Assembly (NCBI RefSeq): GCF_042477335.2
Contig: NC_091245.1
Coordinates: 29,646,501 to 29,710,500 of the forward strand
From: Ovis canadensis
Taxonomy: Eukaryota; Chordata; Mammalia; Artiodactyla; Bovidae
Length of the DNA stretch: 64,000 bases
Direction: 5' to 3'
Positions 1-11,159 of this stretch are shown here, one piece after another (position 1 is the stretch's first letter; every line of letters starts with the position of its first letter). The notes under the pieces are model-generated. The model did no database searches. It saw only the letters and a list, made by a program, of their open reading frames with translations, and was not told where the DNA came from. The position numbers and the translations under genes were made by a program.

Positions 1-441
1 AAAATTGACCTCTAGACTCAGTACAATTCCAATAAAAAATCTAATAGCTTTTTAAAAGTTAACACTCTGATTCTAAAGTTTATACGAAAATACAGAGAAC
101 CTAAAAAGACAGTGAGATTTTGGAGAAGAATAAAGCTTGAGGACTTAGACTATCATATGTGAAAACTCATTATAAAACTTTAATAATTAACACATAGTAC
201 TGGCACAGAGTAGTCAAGGTGACCAATTCTACAGAACAGAGAACTCGGAAGTAGGCTTGTACATATAAGAACACTTGATTTATGAGAAAATGGCCACTGC
301 AATTCACTAGAAGAAAAAAATATTTTCAAAAAACTGGTGCTAGAAATTTAAATGGAGCTTGGTTGGAAATGGGTGCTGAACGAGCCTTGACTTCTACCTC
401 ACACCACACAGAAACGTTGATTCACATGGATCAGGGTCCTT

Positions 442-557
442 GGGACTTTCCCGGTGGTCCAGTGGTTAAGACATGCTTCCACTACAGTGGGCATGGGTTC
501 CGTCCCTGGTTGGGGAACAAAGATTCCACATGCTGTGCAGTGCAGCCAAAAAAGAAA
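442..557 (+). mobile_element. tRNA-Glu-derived SINE (CHR/SINE2-1_BT class)
   Basis: Starts with a variant of the class signature 'gacttccctggtggtccag' (here 'gactttcccggtggtccag'), continues through 'gtggttaagac', a diverged B box ('gggttccgtccctggttgg') and 'ggaacaaagattccacatgc', and ends in an A-rich 'gccaaaaaagaaac' tail. The L1 reads on either side of it, so it inserted into the L1. Confidence 0.9.
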
Positions 558-1280
558 CTTCTAGAAGAAAATATAAGAGAATCTCTTATAACCTTGAGGT
601 AGGCGAAGATTGTTTAAGCATATCACATATATGCTGAAAAAAATCAACCATAAAGGAAAAGGTTGAAAAGATAAAGGAAATGAACATCATTAAAATTAAG
701 AACTATTCATCAAAAGGTATCACTAAGAGAGTGAAAATATAAGCTACAAACTGGGAGGAGATAATTGCAATATGTATGTCAAACAAGGGACTCATACCTA
801 GAAAATTTAAAGAACTCATGTATCGAGAAACCTAGACAATGCATTAAAAGCGAAAAACAGGCAAGAGACTTGGACACTTCGTAAATCAACAAGCATACGA
901 AAAGGTGCTCCACATCATTAGTCATCAGTGAGATGCAAATATGAACCACAATGAGATACTGTTAATGTTCTATACCTTCCAGTATGGCTAAAATGAAAAG
1001 GACCAACATTTTCAAGTGTTTGCAAAAATACAGAGTAACTGGAACTCTCATACATTGTTAATAGAAATATATATTGATGCAATACTTTAGAAACTGGTAG
1101 TATTTCCAAAGCTAAAGATATATATATATATTCTGTATCAGGAATTCCACTCCTGGATATATACTCAACAGAAACGAGCACGTGTATATCCACCAAAGGA
1201 AATATACCGAAATATTCATAGCATTATTTATAATAGCCAAGAATTGGAAATGACCCAAATGTCCATTAACAGTAGAAACT

Positions 1281-1400
1281 GCCAGGAAATTCCCCGGCAG
1301 TCCAGTGGTTAGGACTCCATGTTTCCACTGCAGGAAGCAATGCATTCCTTCCCTAGTCAGGGATCTAAGATCCTACAAGCCATGTGGCGTGGACAAAAAA
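1281..1400 (+). mobile_element. tRNA-Glu-derived SINE (CHR/SINE2-1_BT class)
   Basis: Contains 'cagtccagtggttaggactc', 'tttccactgcag', 'ctagtcagggatctaagatc' and an A-rich tail. It sits inside the L1: the L1 text 'gtccattaacag' precedes it and 'ggatagataaataaaatatt' follows. Confidence 0.85.
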
Positions 1401-1449
1401 GTAAAATAGAGTGATTAATTTAAAAAAGTAGGATAGATAAATAAAATAT

Positions 1450-1462
1450 TGTGTGTGTGTGT

Positions 1463-1521
<59 letters not shown>
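1450..1521. repeat. Compound (TG)n-(CATA)n-(TA)n microsatellite
   Basis: A short TG run passes into CATA units and then a long uninterrupted TA run to about 1,521. Such pure TA runs are usually length-polymorphic, and the assembled length may be unreliable. Confidence 0.95.
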
Positions 1522-1525
<4 letters not shown>

Positions 1526-1532
1526 AATATTG

Positions 1533-1973
1533 TGCTTCCCTGGTGGCTCACATGGTAAAGAATCTGCCTGCAATGCAAGAGACCTGGATTTGATCCCTGG
1601 GTTCAGAAGATCCCTGGAAAAGGAAACGGCTGTATGCATGCTCAGTCACTTCAGTTGTGTCTGACTCTTTTGGGACCCTATGGGCTGTAGCCCACCAGGC
1701 TCCTCTGTTCTGGGATTCTCCAGACAAGAATACTGGAGTGGGTTGCCATGCCCTCCTTCAGAGGATAGTCCCAATCCGGGGATCAAACTCACATCTGCCT
1801 GTGTCTCCTGCATTGCAGGCCGACTCTTTACCCACTGAGCCACCTGGGAAGCCCAGGGAATGTCTACCGACTCCAATATTCTTGCCTGGAGAGTTCCATG
1901 GACAGAGGAGCCTGGCGGGCTACAGTCCATGGGGTTGCAAAGAGCTGGACACGACTGAGTGACTTCACCTTCA
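1533..1973 (+). mobile_element. Bov-tA SINE (+) split by a second, inverted Bov-tA
   Basis: The host element begins with the Bov-tA head 'gcttccctggtggctcaca' and 'gtaaagaatctgcctgcaat', breaks at about 1,630, and resumes at about 1,856 with 'ccaatattcttgcctggaga' and the body end 'cacgactgagtgac'. The intervening 1,632-1,854 is another Bov-tA in reverse orientation. Imperfect TSDs in the L1 (gtgaaatatt at 1,522; gtgaaatgtt at 1,975) flank the whole structure. Confidence 0.88.
1632..1854 (-). mobile_element. Bov-tA SINE, nested, reverse orientation
   Basis: Reads as the reverse complement of Bov-tA: 'gcatgctcagtcacttcag', 'ccaccaggctcctctgt', 'gaatactggagtgggttgcc', and the inverted tRNA head ending 'gagccacctgggaagccc'. 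It interrupts the plus-strand Bov-tA, so it is the younger insertion. Confidence 0.9.
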
Positions 1974-2379
1974 TGGTGAAATGTTATATAGCCATGAGAA
2001 AGAACAGGCAATTGCTACATGTGGCAATACATATGAATCCCTTGAACATAATCTTGGGCAAAAGAAACCAGGCACAATCAAGCACATACATACATTTATA
2101 TGGAGTTCAAAAGCAGACAAATTGAACATGTGATGATCGAGATCAAAACAGTGGTTGCTCTGTAGGTGACCTGGTTGGGAGAGTACATGAAATAGCCTTC
2201 TGGGCACAGGAAATGTTCTGAATCTTGGTTGAGTGATGCTTATAATTCATTAAAAGGGGTACTTTAGATTGGACAATCTTCTGTTCATAAGATATACCTT
2301 AATTAAAAAAAAAAAAAGTCTCCCCATTGCTTACAAGAGGAAATCCAGAGTTTTTTTTTTCAGAGCACTGATCCCACCC

Positions 2380-2530
2380 AATACCCACCAGACTATAATC
2401 TCCATGAGGTCAGGACCATGGCTACACCTTTCACTGCTGTAATCCCAGCTCCTAGCACAGTCCCCGGCAAAGAGCAGGTGCCTAATCAGTACATATTTTA
2501 GGTAAATTAATGGATGGGTAGTGGCTTTAT
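2380..2530 (+). mobile_element. L2 LINE 3' fragment
   Basis: Matches the mammalian L2 3' region: 'ctccatgaggtcaggacca', 'cagctcctagcacagt', 'gcaggtgcctaatcagtac'. Strongly diverged and non-coding. Confidence 0.65.
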
Positions 2531-2639
2531 CTTGTTCCAATAGCGACACTTCTGAGCTCCACCCTCAGCCAACCCCCCGAGGTTTCTGTAAGTTTCCCAG
2601 CACTGTCTAGTACTGGACAGCAGTTTACTCCTGCTCATC

Positions 2640-3070
2640 CTAGTTAAACCACCAGGGGCTCTCACCTGGACCCTTCCACAGTTTCCTAAATGCTCTCCCC
2701 GCCCACCTCCCTCCCCTCCCCTTCTCCACTCAGAAGCTTGGATAGTGTTAATAGGTAATTATCAGATCACTCTCTTTTTAAAGCCCTCCCGGGGTGATCC
2801 TTTACACTTAGAAGAAAGTCCCAGGGTTCATAAGGCCCTTCTGGAGTGGTCTGTGCGTGCCTCTGACTGCTGTCCTGTGACTCCCTTTCCATCGGGGCAC
2901 ACTCTGACCATGCTGGACTTCTCTCTGTGCCTCAGTCAGGCTAAGCTTGCTTCTGCCTCAGGGAATTTGCATTGCTATTCCCTCTGTCTGGAACCTTCTT
3001 CCTCCAGATCTTGGCCTGCCTTGTGGATACTGAGGTGTGCCCCTATGGCCCCCTTCTGGGGTGAGGTCCT
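2640..3070 (+). mobile_element. L2 LINE fragment
   Basis: L2-like consensus stretches are visible: 'tctgactgctgtcctgtgac', 'tgctggacttctctctgtgc', 'ctgtctggaaccttcttcc'. The 114-residue open frame across it (2,745-3,089) is a by-product and resembles no protein I know. Confidence 0.6.
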
Positions 3071-3233
3071 GAATTCTCCCAGCTGCTGAGTGTTGCTGGC
3101 AGCAGTTAGCAGTTGAGACTCTGTGGGAATGCCTCTAACCGAAGGCAGCTGGCTTGCTCCTTCCTGGGGGCACCTACCCAATGGCTGGTCAGTGTAGGGG
3201 TACAAAGGCCTGCCTGGTGCTGGGACAACTCTT

Positions 3234-3677
3234 TTTTAAAAAAAAGATGTATTTATTTTTGGCAGTGCTGAGTCTTTGCTGCTGTGCGTGGGCTTTCTAT
3301 AGTTGTGGCAAGTGGGGACGACTCTTTGTCGTGAAGCAAGGGCTTCTTATTGCAGTGGCTTCTCTTGTTGCAGAGCATGGGCTGTCGGGAGTGTGGGCTC
3401 AGTAGCTACAGTGAGTGGGCTCAGTTGCTCTGTGGTATGTGGGATATTCCTGGACCAGGTGTTCCTTGCTTTGCAAGTTGAATTTTTTTTTTTTTTGGTT
3501 AGTTCTACCAGTTTATTGCTACCAACCCATCTCCCTCCACCCTCATGCATGCATAATCAGTCATGTAACCGTGGACTGCAGCCCGCCAGGCTCCTCTGTC
3601 CATGGACTTTTCCAGGCAAGACTACTGGAGTGGGTTGCGCGAGCTGAATTCTTAACTACTGGACCACTAGGGAGGCC
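3234..3677 (-). mobile_element. Long CHR-2-type SINE, reverse orientation, split by a Bov-A
   Basis: Reverse-oriented CHR with the 3' part first ('tatttatttttggcagtgct', 'gggctttctatagttgtggc', 'tcttgttgcagagcatgggc') and the inverted tRNA head last ('cttaactactggaccactag'). It is bounded by 14-base TSDs with one mismatch: ctgggacaactctt at 3,220-3,233 and ctgggataactctt at 3,678-3,691. About 160 bases of Bov-A interrupt it. Confidence 0.9.
3480..3642 (-). mobile_element. Bov-A SINE fragment nested in the CHR
   Basis: Begins with a T-run (the inverted poly-A tail), then 'ctcatgcatgcataatcagt', 'agcccgccaggctcctctgt', 'tactggagtgggttgcgcga'. This is the reverse complement of the Bov-A body. 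Its poly-A and position inside the CHR make it the later insertion. Confidence 0.85.
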
Positions 3678-3971
3678 CTGGGATAACTCTTAAAGGCTAA
3701 CTTCTTGGTCGGTGGGGGTGAGCTGAGACCTCTGCTATGACTGTAGCATAACCCCACTTCTCCTACTCTAGGCTGCCTCTCTCCCTGGCCCATAGGTGTC
3801 CTGTGAGCCGGTGAGCAACCCAACAAACTGCCTGCATACAAATTTCCATCTCAGCATCTGCTTCCTGATCTGAGCTACCTGGTGGGATCTCATCATCATT
3901 CCAGGTCTCAGATAAGCACCCTCCCTGGATGTGAGAGGTGGACCATAATAAAGGCTGAACACTGAAGAATT

Positions 3972-4342
3972 GATGCTTTTGAGTTCTGGTGCTGGAGAAA
4001 ACTCTTGAGAGTCCCTTGGACTGCAAGGAGATCAATCCAGTTAATCCTAAAGGAAATCAACCCTGAATATTCACTGGAAGGACTGATACTGAAGCTGAAG
4101 CTCCAATATTCTGGCCACCTGATGCGAATAGCTGACTCATTAGAAAAGACCCTGATGCTGGGAAAGATTGAAGGCAGAAGAAGAAGGGAGCAGCAGAGGA
4201 TGAGATGGTTGGATGGCATCATTGACACAATGGACATGAATTTGAGCAAACTCCTGGAGACAGTGAAGGACAGAGCAGCCTGGCCTACTGCAGTCCATGG
4301 GGTTGCAAAGAGTCAGATACGACTTAGTGACTGAACATACAC
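3972..4342 (+). mobile_element. BovB (RTE) LINE, 5'-truncated 3' end
   Basis: Carries the C-terminal coding and 3' UTR text of BovB in sense orientation: 'gatgctgggaaagattgaag', 'aggatgagatggttggatgg', 'gcagtccatggggttgcaaa', ending 'acttagtgactgaac'. The 109-residue frame at 4,005-4,334 is the remnant of the BovB C-terminus (conserved RMRWLDGI motif). Only about 370 bases survive, so it cannot move itself. Confidence 0.92.
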
Positions 4343-4434
4343 ACTGGCCAGCCTGCGGAATGCTGCCCCAATCTGTCACCCTATCATATTTTATTTTTAT
4401 CACATTTTGAAACTTCTTATTTTTGTTCATCTTC

Positions 4435-4560
4435 TTCCCCATTAGAACACTCATTTCCACAAAAGCTGCTGTCTTTTCCTCACATTGTCCCCAGAGCTGA
4501 TGACAGTGCCTGGTGCATAGCTGATACTCACTAAATATTTGTGGATTGAACATCTGTGGG
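4435..4560 (+). mobile_element. L2 LINE 3' end fragment
   Basis: Ends with the typical L2 tail text 'gacagtgcctggtgcatagc' and 'actaaatatttgtggattga'. Confidence 0.6.
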
Positions 4561-4561
4561 C

Positions 4562-5250
4562 AGAGAAGTGAGTGGGTGAAGGAATGAATGACTGTGAGTG
4601 ATGCCTGCCTTTCCTACTCTCCCCTGCCCCGCCCCACCCCCAGAGTCCCTGAGCCAGGCTGCAGCCCCCTCCCCCATGTGACCCGGGCTGAGCTGGGGCC
4701 TCCTGGGAGGATGGAGCCTGCAGCCGCCTTGGCTGCTTGCCCTGTATTGATCAAAGCTGGGAGGCCTGCTGGCTGAGGTCTGTCCCAGCCCATGGGGGCG
4801 GGGGAGTGGGAGGGGGACTCTGGCTGAGATTCGAGCAGGGCTTGCCTGGGGCAGAGCAGTGCTGGCTAAAGACCCATCTGCTGACAGCACCTCTTCCCCA
4901 CACTTCTCAGGGGAGGCCGGACTAGCCCCAGAAGGATGGCTGGGCAAGAGGGTGGGTGGGTGGACAGAGGCAGGACTGTGGCAGGCAGGGCTTAGGCAGT
5001 GAAGGCTCCTGGCCTCTTGCAAAGGTGCACATTTGATCTTACATCACTGTTTATGGAGCTCCTATATGCGCCCTCTAGAAGGACCAAGGAGTGGACATCT
5101 ATACAGATCTGTCAAGCGCCCCTTGAGCAGACAGCACTGTGCAAGACCCAGGAATGAAGTTCTCAGTGAGCTCAGGTTCCAATGGGAGTCATACTCGTAG
5201 CAGCTCACTGTGACCCAGGCCACAGGAAGGGAAAAAGTGCTGAGTGAAGG
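4562..5250. other. GC-rich stretch without recognised features
   Basis: C/G-rich DNA with no repeat, exon or promoter that I recognise. Frames of 163 residues (minus) and 62 residues (plus) are Pro/Ser/Gly-rich and look like composition effects. Confidence 0.5.
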
Positions 5251-5439
5251 GAGTGCTGACTTGAGACTGAATAATGGGGATACTTCCCATGAGGCCGAAA
5301 GGGACCTTTATTCAGAGAGGAGAAGTGACTGGCCCAAGGTCACAGGGCTCTTAGTAGTTAAACTGAGGCTGGAGCCCAGTCTCCTACACTGTAGGTGGAC
5401 TCAAGGAGTAGGGTGCTGTGGCATCAGTCCTCTGCATAC

Positions 5440-5800
5440 ATCAGTCCTCTGTGTATTGAGCACCTCCTCTGGGCTCCATGTGATGGGTATAAGAGATGGT
5501 ATGGGGAGGAGTGGGGCACCCGCCCTGACCTCAGGAGTTCACAGCCCAGGTGAGAGTACACACACATGCATGCATGCACACACACACACACACACACACA
5601 ATTCCAACTGGTACCGTGATGAAGGTACACAGAGCTAGGAAACTGGATGACAGGGGAAGAGCTCATTATCTGCATCAGCAATAACCTGAGAAGCCCTCAT
5701 AGACAAGGTGGTCTCTGAACTGTGTCTTAAAGACGGGTAAATGTTAAAAGCAGGAGATACTGGAAAGAGGCAGGGCAGCCCAGGGTCAGGCATGGCGTGA
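5440..5800 (+). mobile_element. L2 LINE fragment with internal CA microsatellite
   Basis: L2-like text 'gtattgagcacctcctctgg' precedes the CA run at 5,577-5,600, and L2-like 'tctctgaactgtgtcttaaa' follows it. The microsatellite probably arose within the L2 copy. Confidence 0.6.
5577..5600. repeat. (CA)12 microsatellite
   Basis: Uninterrupted CA dinucleotides after a CATGCATGCATG prefix. Confidence 0.97.
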
Positions 5801-6029
5801 AGAAGGATGTAGAGGCTGCTATCTTCAGCTGCCTCTGCAGAGACAGTAGCCCCCTCCAGCCTCCAGACTCCTCACCTTTCTACCCTCAAGCCATGCCACT
5901 GCCAGAGTGTCCTGAAGTGCAACTCCTAGCATATGCCGCTTTCCTACTGAAAGCCCAGCAGTGGCTCCTCACTGGATAACAGCCTGTCAACACAGAGCTC
6001 AAAAGCAAGAGGTCCCTTCAGGCATCCTG

Positions 6030-6120
6030 TGTCCACCCACTCCCATTTTACAGAGAAGTAAACGAAGGCCCAGAGATCACACAGCAAGTCAGGGGCCACG
6101 CTGGAACTAAAATGGTGGCC
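6030..6120 (-). mobile_element. MIR SINE fragment
   Basis: Reverse-oriented MIR core: 'cccattttacagagaagtaa', 'ggcccagagatcacacagca'. Confidence 0.7.
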
Positions 6121-6127
6121 TTCTAAA

Positions 6128-6311
6128 CTCTAGGCAGAGAGATGCAGGACATGTGGGTTTGATCCCTGGGATGGGAAGATCCGCTGGAGGAGGAAATGGC
6201 AACCCACTCCAGCATTCTTGCCTGGAGAATCTCACCAACAGAGGAGCCTGGTGGGCTACAGTCCATGGGGTCGCAAAGAGTCAGACACGACTGAGCACAG
6301 CACAGAAGCAG
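6128..6311 (+). mobile_element. Bov-tA SINE lacking part of its tRNA head
   Basis: Contains 'gggtttgatccctgggatgg', 'ggcaacccactccagcattc', 'ggctacagtccatggggtcg' and ends 'cagacacgactgagcacag'. The first bases of the tRNA-like head are missing. Confidence 0.92.
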
Positions 6312-6454
6312 CAAACACTAGTCAGGGCTCTTTCCCTGTTACCTCACCTTCTGCTGTCCCCCTACCACCCAGGTGACATTTAAGGAACATCCTTGCCACT
6401 GGCTAAAGTCTTGGAATATCGTATCAGAGCTAGAACAGCCCCTAGCTAGGACTT

Positions 6455-6640
6455 AACTCAGGCCCTCATTTTCCAGATGAGCAAGTTAAGACCAGTAAGG
6501 CAGAAATTGAATCATTGTGACTTATCAGCTTCGCAGTTCATAAAATACTTGCACAAAGTAGACTAGGTGAAAAAGTTATTGCGCCCATTTAATAGATGAG
6601 GAAACTGAGTTCAAAAGAGCCAAGCAGTGGCTCAGGGTCA
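6455..6640 (-). mobile_element. MIR SINE fragments
   Basis: Two reverse MIR cores in succession: 'cattttccagatgagcaagt' and 'aatagatgaggaaactgag'. They may be one copy with a duplicated or inserted segment, or two copies. Confidence 0.55.
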
Positions 6641-8160
6641 CATGTGGCTTCATCTGTTCATTCTTCATATATATATTGTGCATTTGCTCTGTGGCGGACC
6701 CAGTGCCCCAGGCCAAGCAAGCATAGGACTGTTCTGCGCTCTGGGTGCTCACCGCCCACTTGATGTTTCCAACAGACTGCAGCTGCGATGCCTTGCAGTG
6801 AACACCGGCATAGGAAGTCAGGGAGCTGGGGACCCCATGGCAAAACTTTGAGGGGAGCAGGTGGGAGGAAGTCTTTTAGGGGAATTCAGGGTGGGAGAAG
6901 GGAAAGAGGGAGTTCCAGGGAGGACCCTGGCCAGCCTCATGTTTCCCGCCTGCCAACCCCTTCCTGCTCCTTCCTGGAGGATTTAAGACTGTGTAGAGCA
7001 GTTGTTTCAAATTTCCGGGCAGGGGGCTGCAGAGGGGGAGGGGGCTGCAGGCCGTCTGGGGTGCGGGCTGCTATTTACCAGGGCCCTTTGTGGGATGCAG
7101 CTCTCCAGGCTGGAGACTCCCACAATTGCTTCCAGCTGGGCTGTCAGCCAGCCCTGAGGAGTTGGGGGTAAGTGAAGGGGAGGGGGCAAGAGAGGAGCGC
7201 AGTGGCAGGAAGGGTCTCCTCTAGCCCAGGGTCCCCTGGCCTCCCTGGGTGGCTGCTCTTGCGGGCGTATCAGGCCTGGCTGGGCATCCTTGAACATAAA
7301 CGTATCTATAAACTGGGAATCCATCCAGCCTGGACGGTTCTGAGCTTTATGGCCTTTATGCACTTAATCTTTCATTTCCTCTCCCCTGCTTCATCTCCCC
7401 GCTCACTTCCCCTCTTTCCCGGGAGGAATTGCTCTGTTGCCCCTCCCCCATGGCTTCACGGGCCCCTTTGTCAGAAGGTACCTATGTGTACAGCTGGCCC
7501 TTGGTCTCTGTCTGGGCCCCCACCATGCATTCCCGTCAGTACAGCAGTAGCGAAGGAATACTGCCTGGCGTAAAATCTCCCTTTAGCTACTTGGCACTCA
7601 GAGGACAAACTCCTCAGTCAGGCAACCAAGACCCTCCGGCTTCCCCTCTCTGCTCCCCTCCAGCACACCCCAAGCTCCAGCCAAAGGAACCAGAGCACAG
7701 CGACGTATCAGTGCTTTTCCCTTGCTTGTTGGGTCCCTCGACCAAATGACCCATCGCCTATCTTTCCCCATTTGGCTCAGTGCTTAGGCATCACTTTGCA
7801 AACACCAGCTCGCAGGGCGGGTCGGGGCCTGTCCTCGGTGTGCCTGTAGCCTTATTTTCTGTACAAGGAGAACACTATTCAGTTTGTTTGTCTCACAAGC
7901 CTATCAGTGGGTGAAGAGGGGGAAGCTTTGGACATTGTATAAGACTATCAGTTGGAGGGAAGAGCGGCTAGTTCTCCTCCACCACTTAGGGGTCCTGCTT
8001 TCACAGAAACATATTCCTTTTACCTTAAGAGTCATTTCGTGGCTTTTTCCTGGTGGAATCTTCATGGAAACCTAGGACTAGATTCTGAGGGCAGGACATC
8101 TCTGGTATCCCAGCACCTCACCAGGGTTTGGCTCAGAAATCTCATACGTGTTTCTCCTCT
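6640..8160. other. Mostly single-copy-looking DNA
   Basis: No ruminant SINE is present. The stretch 6,985-7,340 is free of recognisable repeats and mixes an AT-rich motif block ('gaacataaacgtatctataa') with G-rich DNA, so it could be a conserved non-coding element. Weak L2-like text occurs at 7,560-7,745. No exon is supported. Confidence 0.4.
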
Positions 8161-8164
8161 TGTT

Positions 8165-8255
8165 TTATACAAGGGAGACTAAGGCACAGAGAGGGAAAGG
8201 AACTCACCCAAGGTCACACAGCAAATCAAGGCAGGGTTGGGGACCAGTTTCTTTA
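8165..8255 (-). mobile_element. MIR SINE fragment
   Basis: Reverse MIR core: 'aaggcacagagagggaaagg' followed by 'acccaaggtcacacagcaaa'. Confidence 0.75.
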
Positions 8256-8259
8256 AAAG

Positions 8260-10430
8260 ACACTAAAAAAAACTGAAAAGAGCCCTTAGGTGGGAGCCAG
8301 GAGAAGAGTAAGTTGTAGCCCCACTTTAACGCCCCTCCAGTCCCAAACAAGTCACATGCCTTGTAGTCTCCGTGGACACCTCTCCCATCCCCCTCCCCCG
8401 CCTGGTTTCCTTCCTGCTAGTTCCGATGGTGGGGGTGGGGAATATTTTCTGAGAGCAGACTGCTCCTTTAAGACGCCTCCCTCCCTCTCTTCCAGGCTCC
8501 TGGGAGAGCTGGGCCAGGACGGGGTGGGGGCGGGGGTGGAGGTGGGGGACCTGCAGCAGGGGTTGGTGGCAGGTCCTGGCTGCAAGGCCTGGCAGGTCCA
8601 ACACTCAGAGAATGAGTCTGCTCAGGACAAAGAATGTCAAATGTCCCTTTTGTTCTGGGGCAGGGTGGGGCTACAGCCTGGCCGGCATGGGGAAAAACAG
8701 AGCTGGATGGACCTGTCCAGGTCAGGACTGGGTAGACAGGGGTCTCCTCTCTAGGTCAGACAAATGAGTCTAGTCTGCCCTCCCAGGTCTGAGAATGCCT
8801 TGGCCTCCTGTTGCAGGAAAGCCACTTGCCTGGTCCCACAGCAGGGAGGCAGGAACCTGGTAGGTCTGGGTCCCACGGATCATGGTCACGAGGCTTTCTC
8901 AGTGGGTTCTCCCCTCACTCACCAGCTGCAGAGCCCTCAGTGGTGCTGAGCACTGTGCATTCCCAGTCTTCCCCAAGCCCCCTGCGAGGGCCTCATCTCA
9001 CAGGGGTGGGAAGTGACCCTCAAGGAGGGCAGTGACTGTCCCAGCTCACTCTAGGGAAGAGCAGCACCAGGATTTGAAATCAAGCCCTGGAACCTGTCCC
9101 CTTTCCCTTGAGGGCAAAGGTCACTCCAGGACAGATTTTAACTGGACAAAGGGATCATCTGAAAGGTGAAGTGACTTGCCTCAGGTCACTGAGCCTGCCT
9201 GGGACAGGGACTGGCAGCCTCATCCTCCTACCTGCTCTGACTGGCTTCAGACCAGAAGAACTAAGGCTCCCAACCTCAGAATGTGGGAGCCTTGCCTCCT
9301 TGGGGCCAGCTGAAGCCCCCGGATTGTACCTTGGAGCCCTAGGGTGAGGGCTGACTCTGTACCGCCTGTGTGTCTGTCACGGTGTCTACACTCTTTAAGG
9401 CTGAATTTGGTCCCCTGAAAAGTAGATTCTGCCCTGCGGGATGGCTGGGGCCCTAGAGACCGCGGAAGCAGTGGTGAGCTGTGCTGACCCGGGGGCTCAC
9501 TGAAGGCGAACTCCCTCCTTCCTTTCCTTGCTTCCTTTCTCCCTGCCTCCTCTTGCCTCTTTGGTCTTGAGATCAGATCGGACCTGATTGATGGACCACA
9601 GGAGGCTAGTTCAGCAGAGGCTGGGAGAGCCAGGCAGGGGAGCTAGAGGAGGAAGGAGGCAGGAGAGGGGACAGAGAGGAGCAAGGGGAGGAGAAGGAGT
9701 GGTTTGAGAAAGCCTTGTCTTAAGATTCCTTTTCACAGGCAAGAATTCATTTCCTGGGGGCTCATAGCTCTTGAGTTACTCACTGCTGTCTCACCACCCC
9801 CCCAGGAACCCCAGACTGTCTGGGAAAGGAGTGTCCCCCTCCTCGCCCCACTGTCCTTGGGAAAGCCCTGTCCAAGCACTGGAAGAATGGGTCAAGAGTT
9901 GGGTGGCCCCCGGGGCCTGCCAGGAATTCCCCACCTCATGGGCCCGCTGCCTCTGGAAAGGGGACTGGAATGAGGGTGGGGGATGAGCTTGTCTTGAAGC
10001 CAGTGAGTATTCTGTTCTCACCGAAGCTGCATATTTATTTGGGGTGGGCTGGGGAATCTGGACAAGATAATGGGAGCTCTAAGGCTGCACAAACCCCCCA
10101 CCTTGGTGTCTGTCTCCTTGGATCCAGGTCTCTCGAATGTGTTCCCCCTACACCCACATGTTCCCTGCCCTCCACTTAGGCTGAAAAATCACTCTGCTAC
10201 AAAGGAGTGGGAGATGATTGACTTCAGGTTGTCCCCCTCTGCTAAGGCTGGATTGATTCTTACGTCTCTCAGGGAAGATGCTCAGGCCCTTTAAAAATAA
10301 ATAAATAAATAAATTGAAGACCAGATTTAAAGTCTTGCCTGAATGCTCCCAGCCCAGCTTCTCCCTCCCTCCTCCCCTGGAGCTCTTGCAGCCCCCACTG
10401 CCTGAGTCCCTCCTGGGCATTTAGGTCTTC
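8260..10430. other. GC-rich DNA with only weak MIR/L2 traces
   Basis: Contains a G-rich tract at 8,519-8,560, weak MIR text at 8,985-9,090, purine-rich DNA near 9,640-9,700, and a short (AAAT)n run at 10,294-10,313. The open frames are short, overlap one another and are repeat- or composition-driven. I see no promoter or exon that I can defend. Confidence 0.45.
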
Positions 10431-10499
10431 CAGTTGAATGGGAAGAGCAGGGAGGAATCTAGTGTTCTTTGAGGGCCTCCAAAGTACCAGCTCGGCTCC

Positions 10500-10690
10500 C
10501 TGATGCAGGCTTTACCTCTCTGACTTCAACCTCCCAACAACCTTTTGAGCAAGCCGCGTGATCCCTCCCCTCCCTTGTACAGAGCCTGGCAGAGGAGAAA
10601 AGTCAGGCTGAGAGAGGGTGGGGAGCTTGCCTGAGGTCACAGACTGGCAGAGCTGGGGCTGGTCTTCACGTCTTCCAAGCTGAGTTCAGA
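10500..10690 (-). mobile_element. MIR SINE
   Basis: Reverse MIR with 'gcttgcctgaggtcacagac' and 'ggcagagctggggctggtc'. Confidence 0.65.
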
Positions 10691-10844
10691 GTTCTCCCTA
10701 CACCACCCCTGCCAGTGATCTCCAGGGTCAAAGTGCAGGATCTGGCTGAAACAGGCTGGCATCAGAGCTGGGTGGAGCCGCACAGGCCATTTTAAATGAA
10801 CCTGTCCTGAACGGAGAGACAGAGGAGGCAAGGGGCTTAGCCAG

Positions 10845-11110
10845 GGTTCCAGAGCAGTTATTCTAGGTACTGTGCATGGTGCTAAGGTCTGGGAACAGAG
10901 TGAACACAGGACAGATGCTGGTCTCATGGACCTTTTACTGATGGGAGACAGGGCACTTAATGTTCTGATAAGGGAAGTATGGATGGCCTTGAATTGCACA
11001 GAGCAGTCCCTAACACAGGTATGGCTCTTTGGAAGACTTCCTGGAGGAGGTGATTTCAAGGACCACGGAGGGAAGAGCTTCAAACATGGGAGTTTTCTCT
11101 ATTCTCTGCC
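10845..11110 (+). mobile_element. L2 LINE 3' fragment
   Basis: L2-like run: 'taggtactgtgcatggtgct', 'gggaacagagtgaacacagg', 'tggtctcatggaccttttac', 'gaagacttcctggaggaggt'. Confidence 0.75.
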
Positions 11111-11159
11111 CCCGGAATACTACTGAAGAGTTTTAAGTGGTGAACTACACGCGGACTTA

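Larger units (their letters stand above)
1..2315 (+). mobile_element. Old L1 (L1M-type) LINE, 3' part, split by later insertions
   Basis: Non-LTR retrotransposon remnant that already runs into the window at base 1. The text follows L1 ORF2 order: an 'aattccaat' start, 'attctaaagtttatacgaaa', a region at 640-960 matching the 'accataaaggaaaaggttg' and 'gcaaatatgaaccacaatgagatac' stretches, then 'gaattccactcctggatatat', 'aatgacccaaatgtccatta', and a 3' UTR ending in an A-run near 2,305-2,318. The reading frame is destroyed by stops and indels, so it is inactive. It is interrupted by a CHR SINE (442-557), a second CHR (1,281-1,400), a TG/TA microsatellite (1,450-1,521) and a nested pair of Bov-tA elements (1,533-1,973). 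Subfamily not assigned. Confidence 0.85.
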
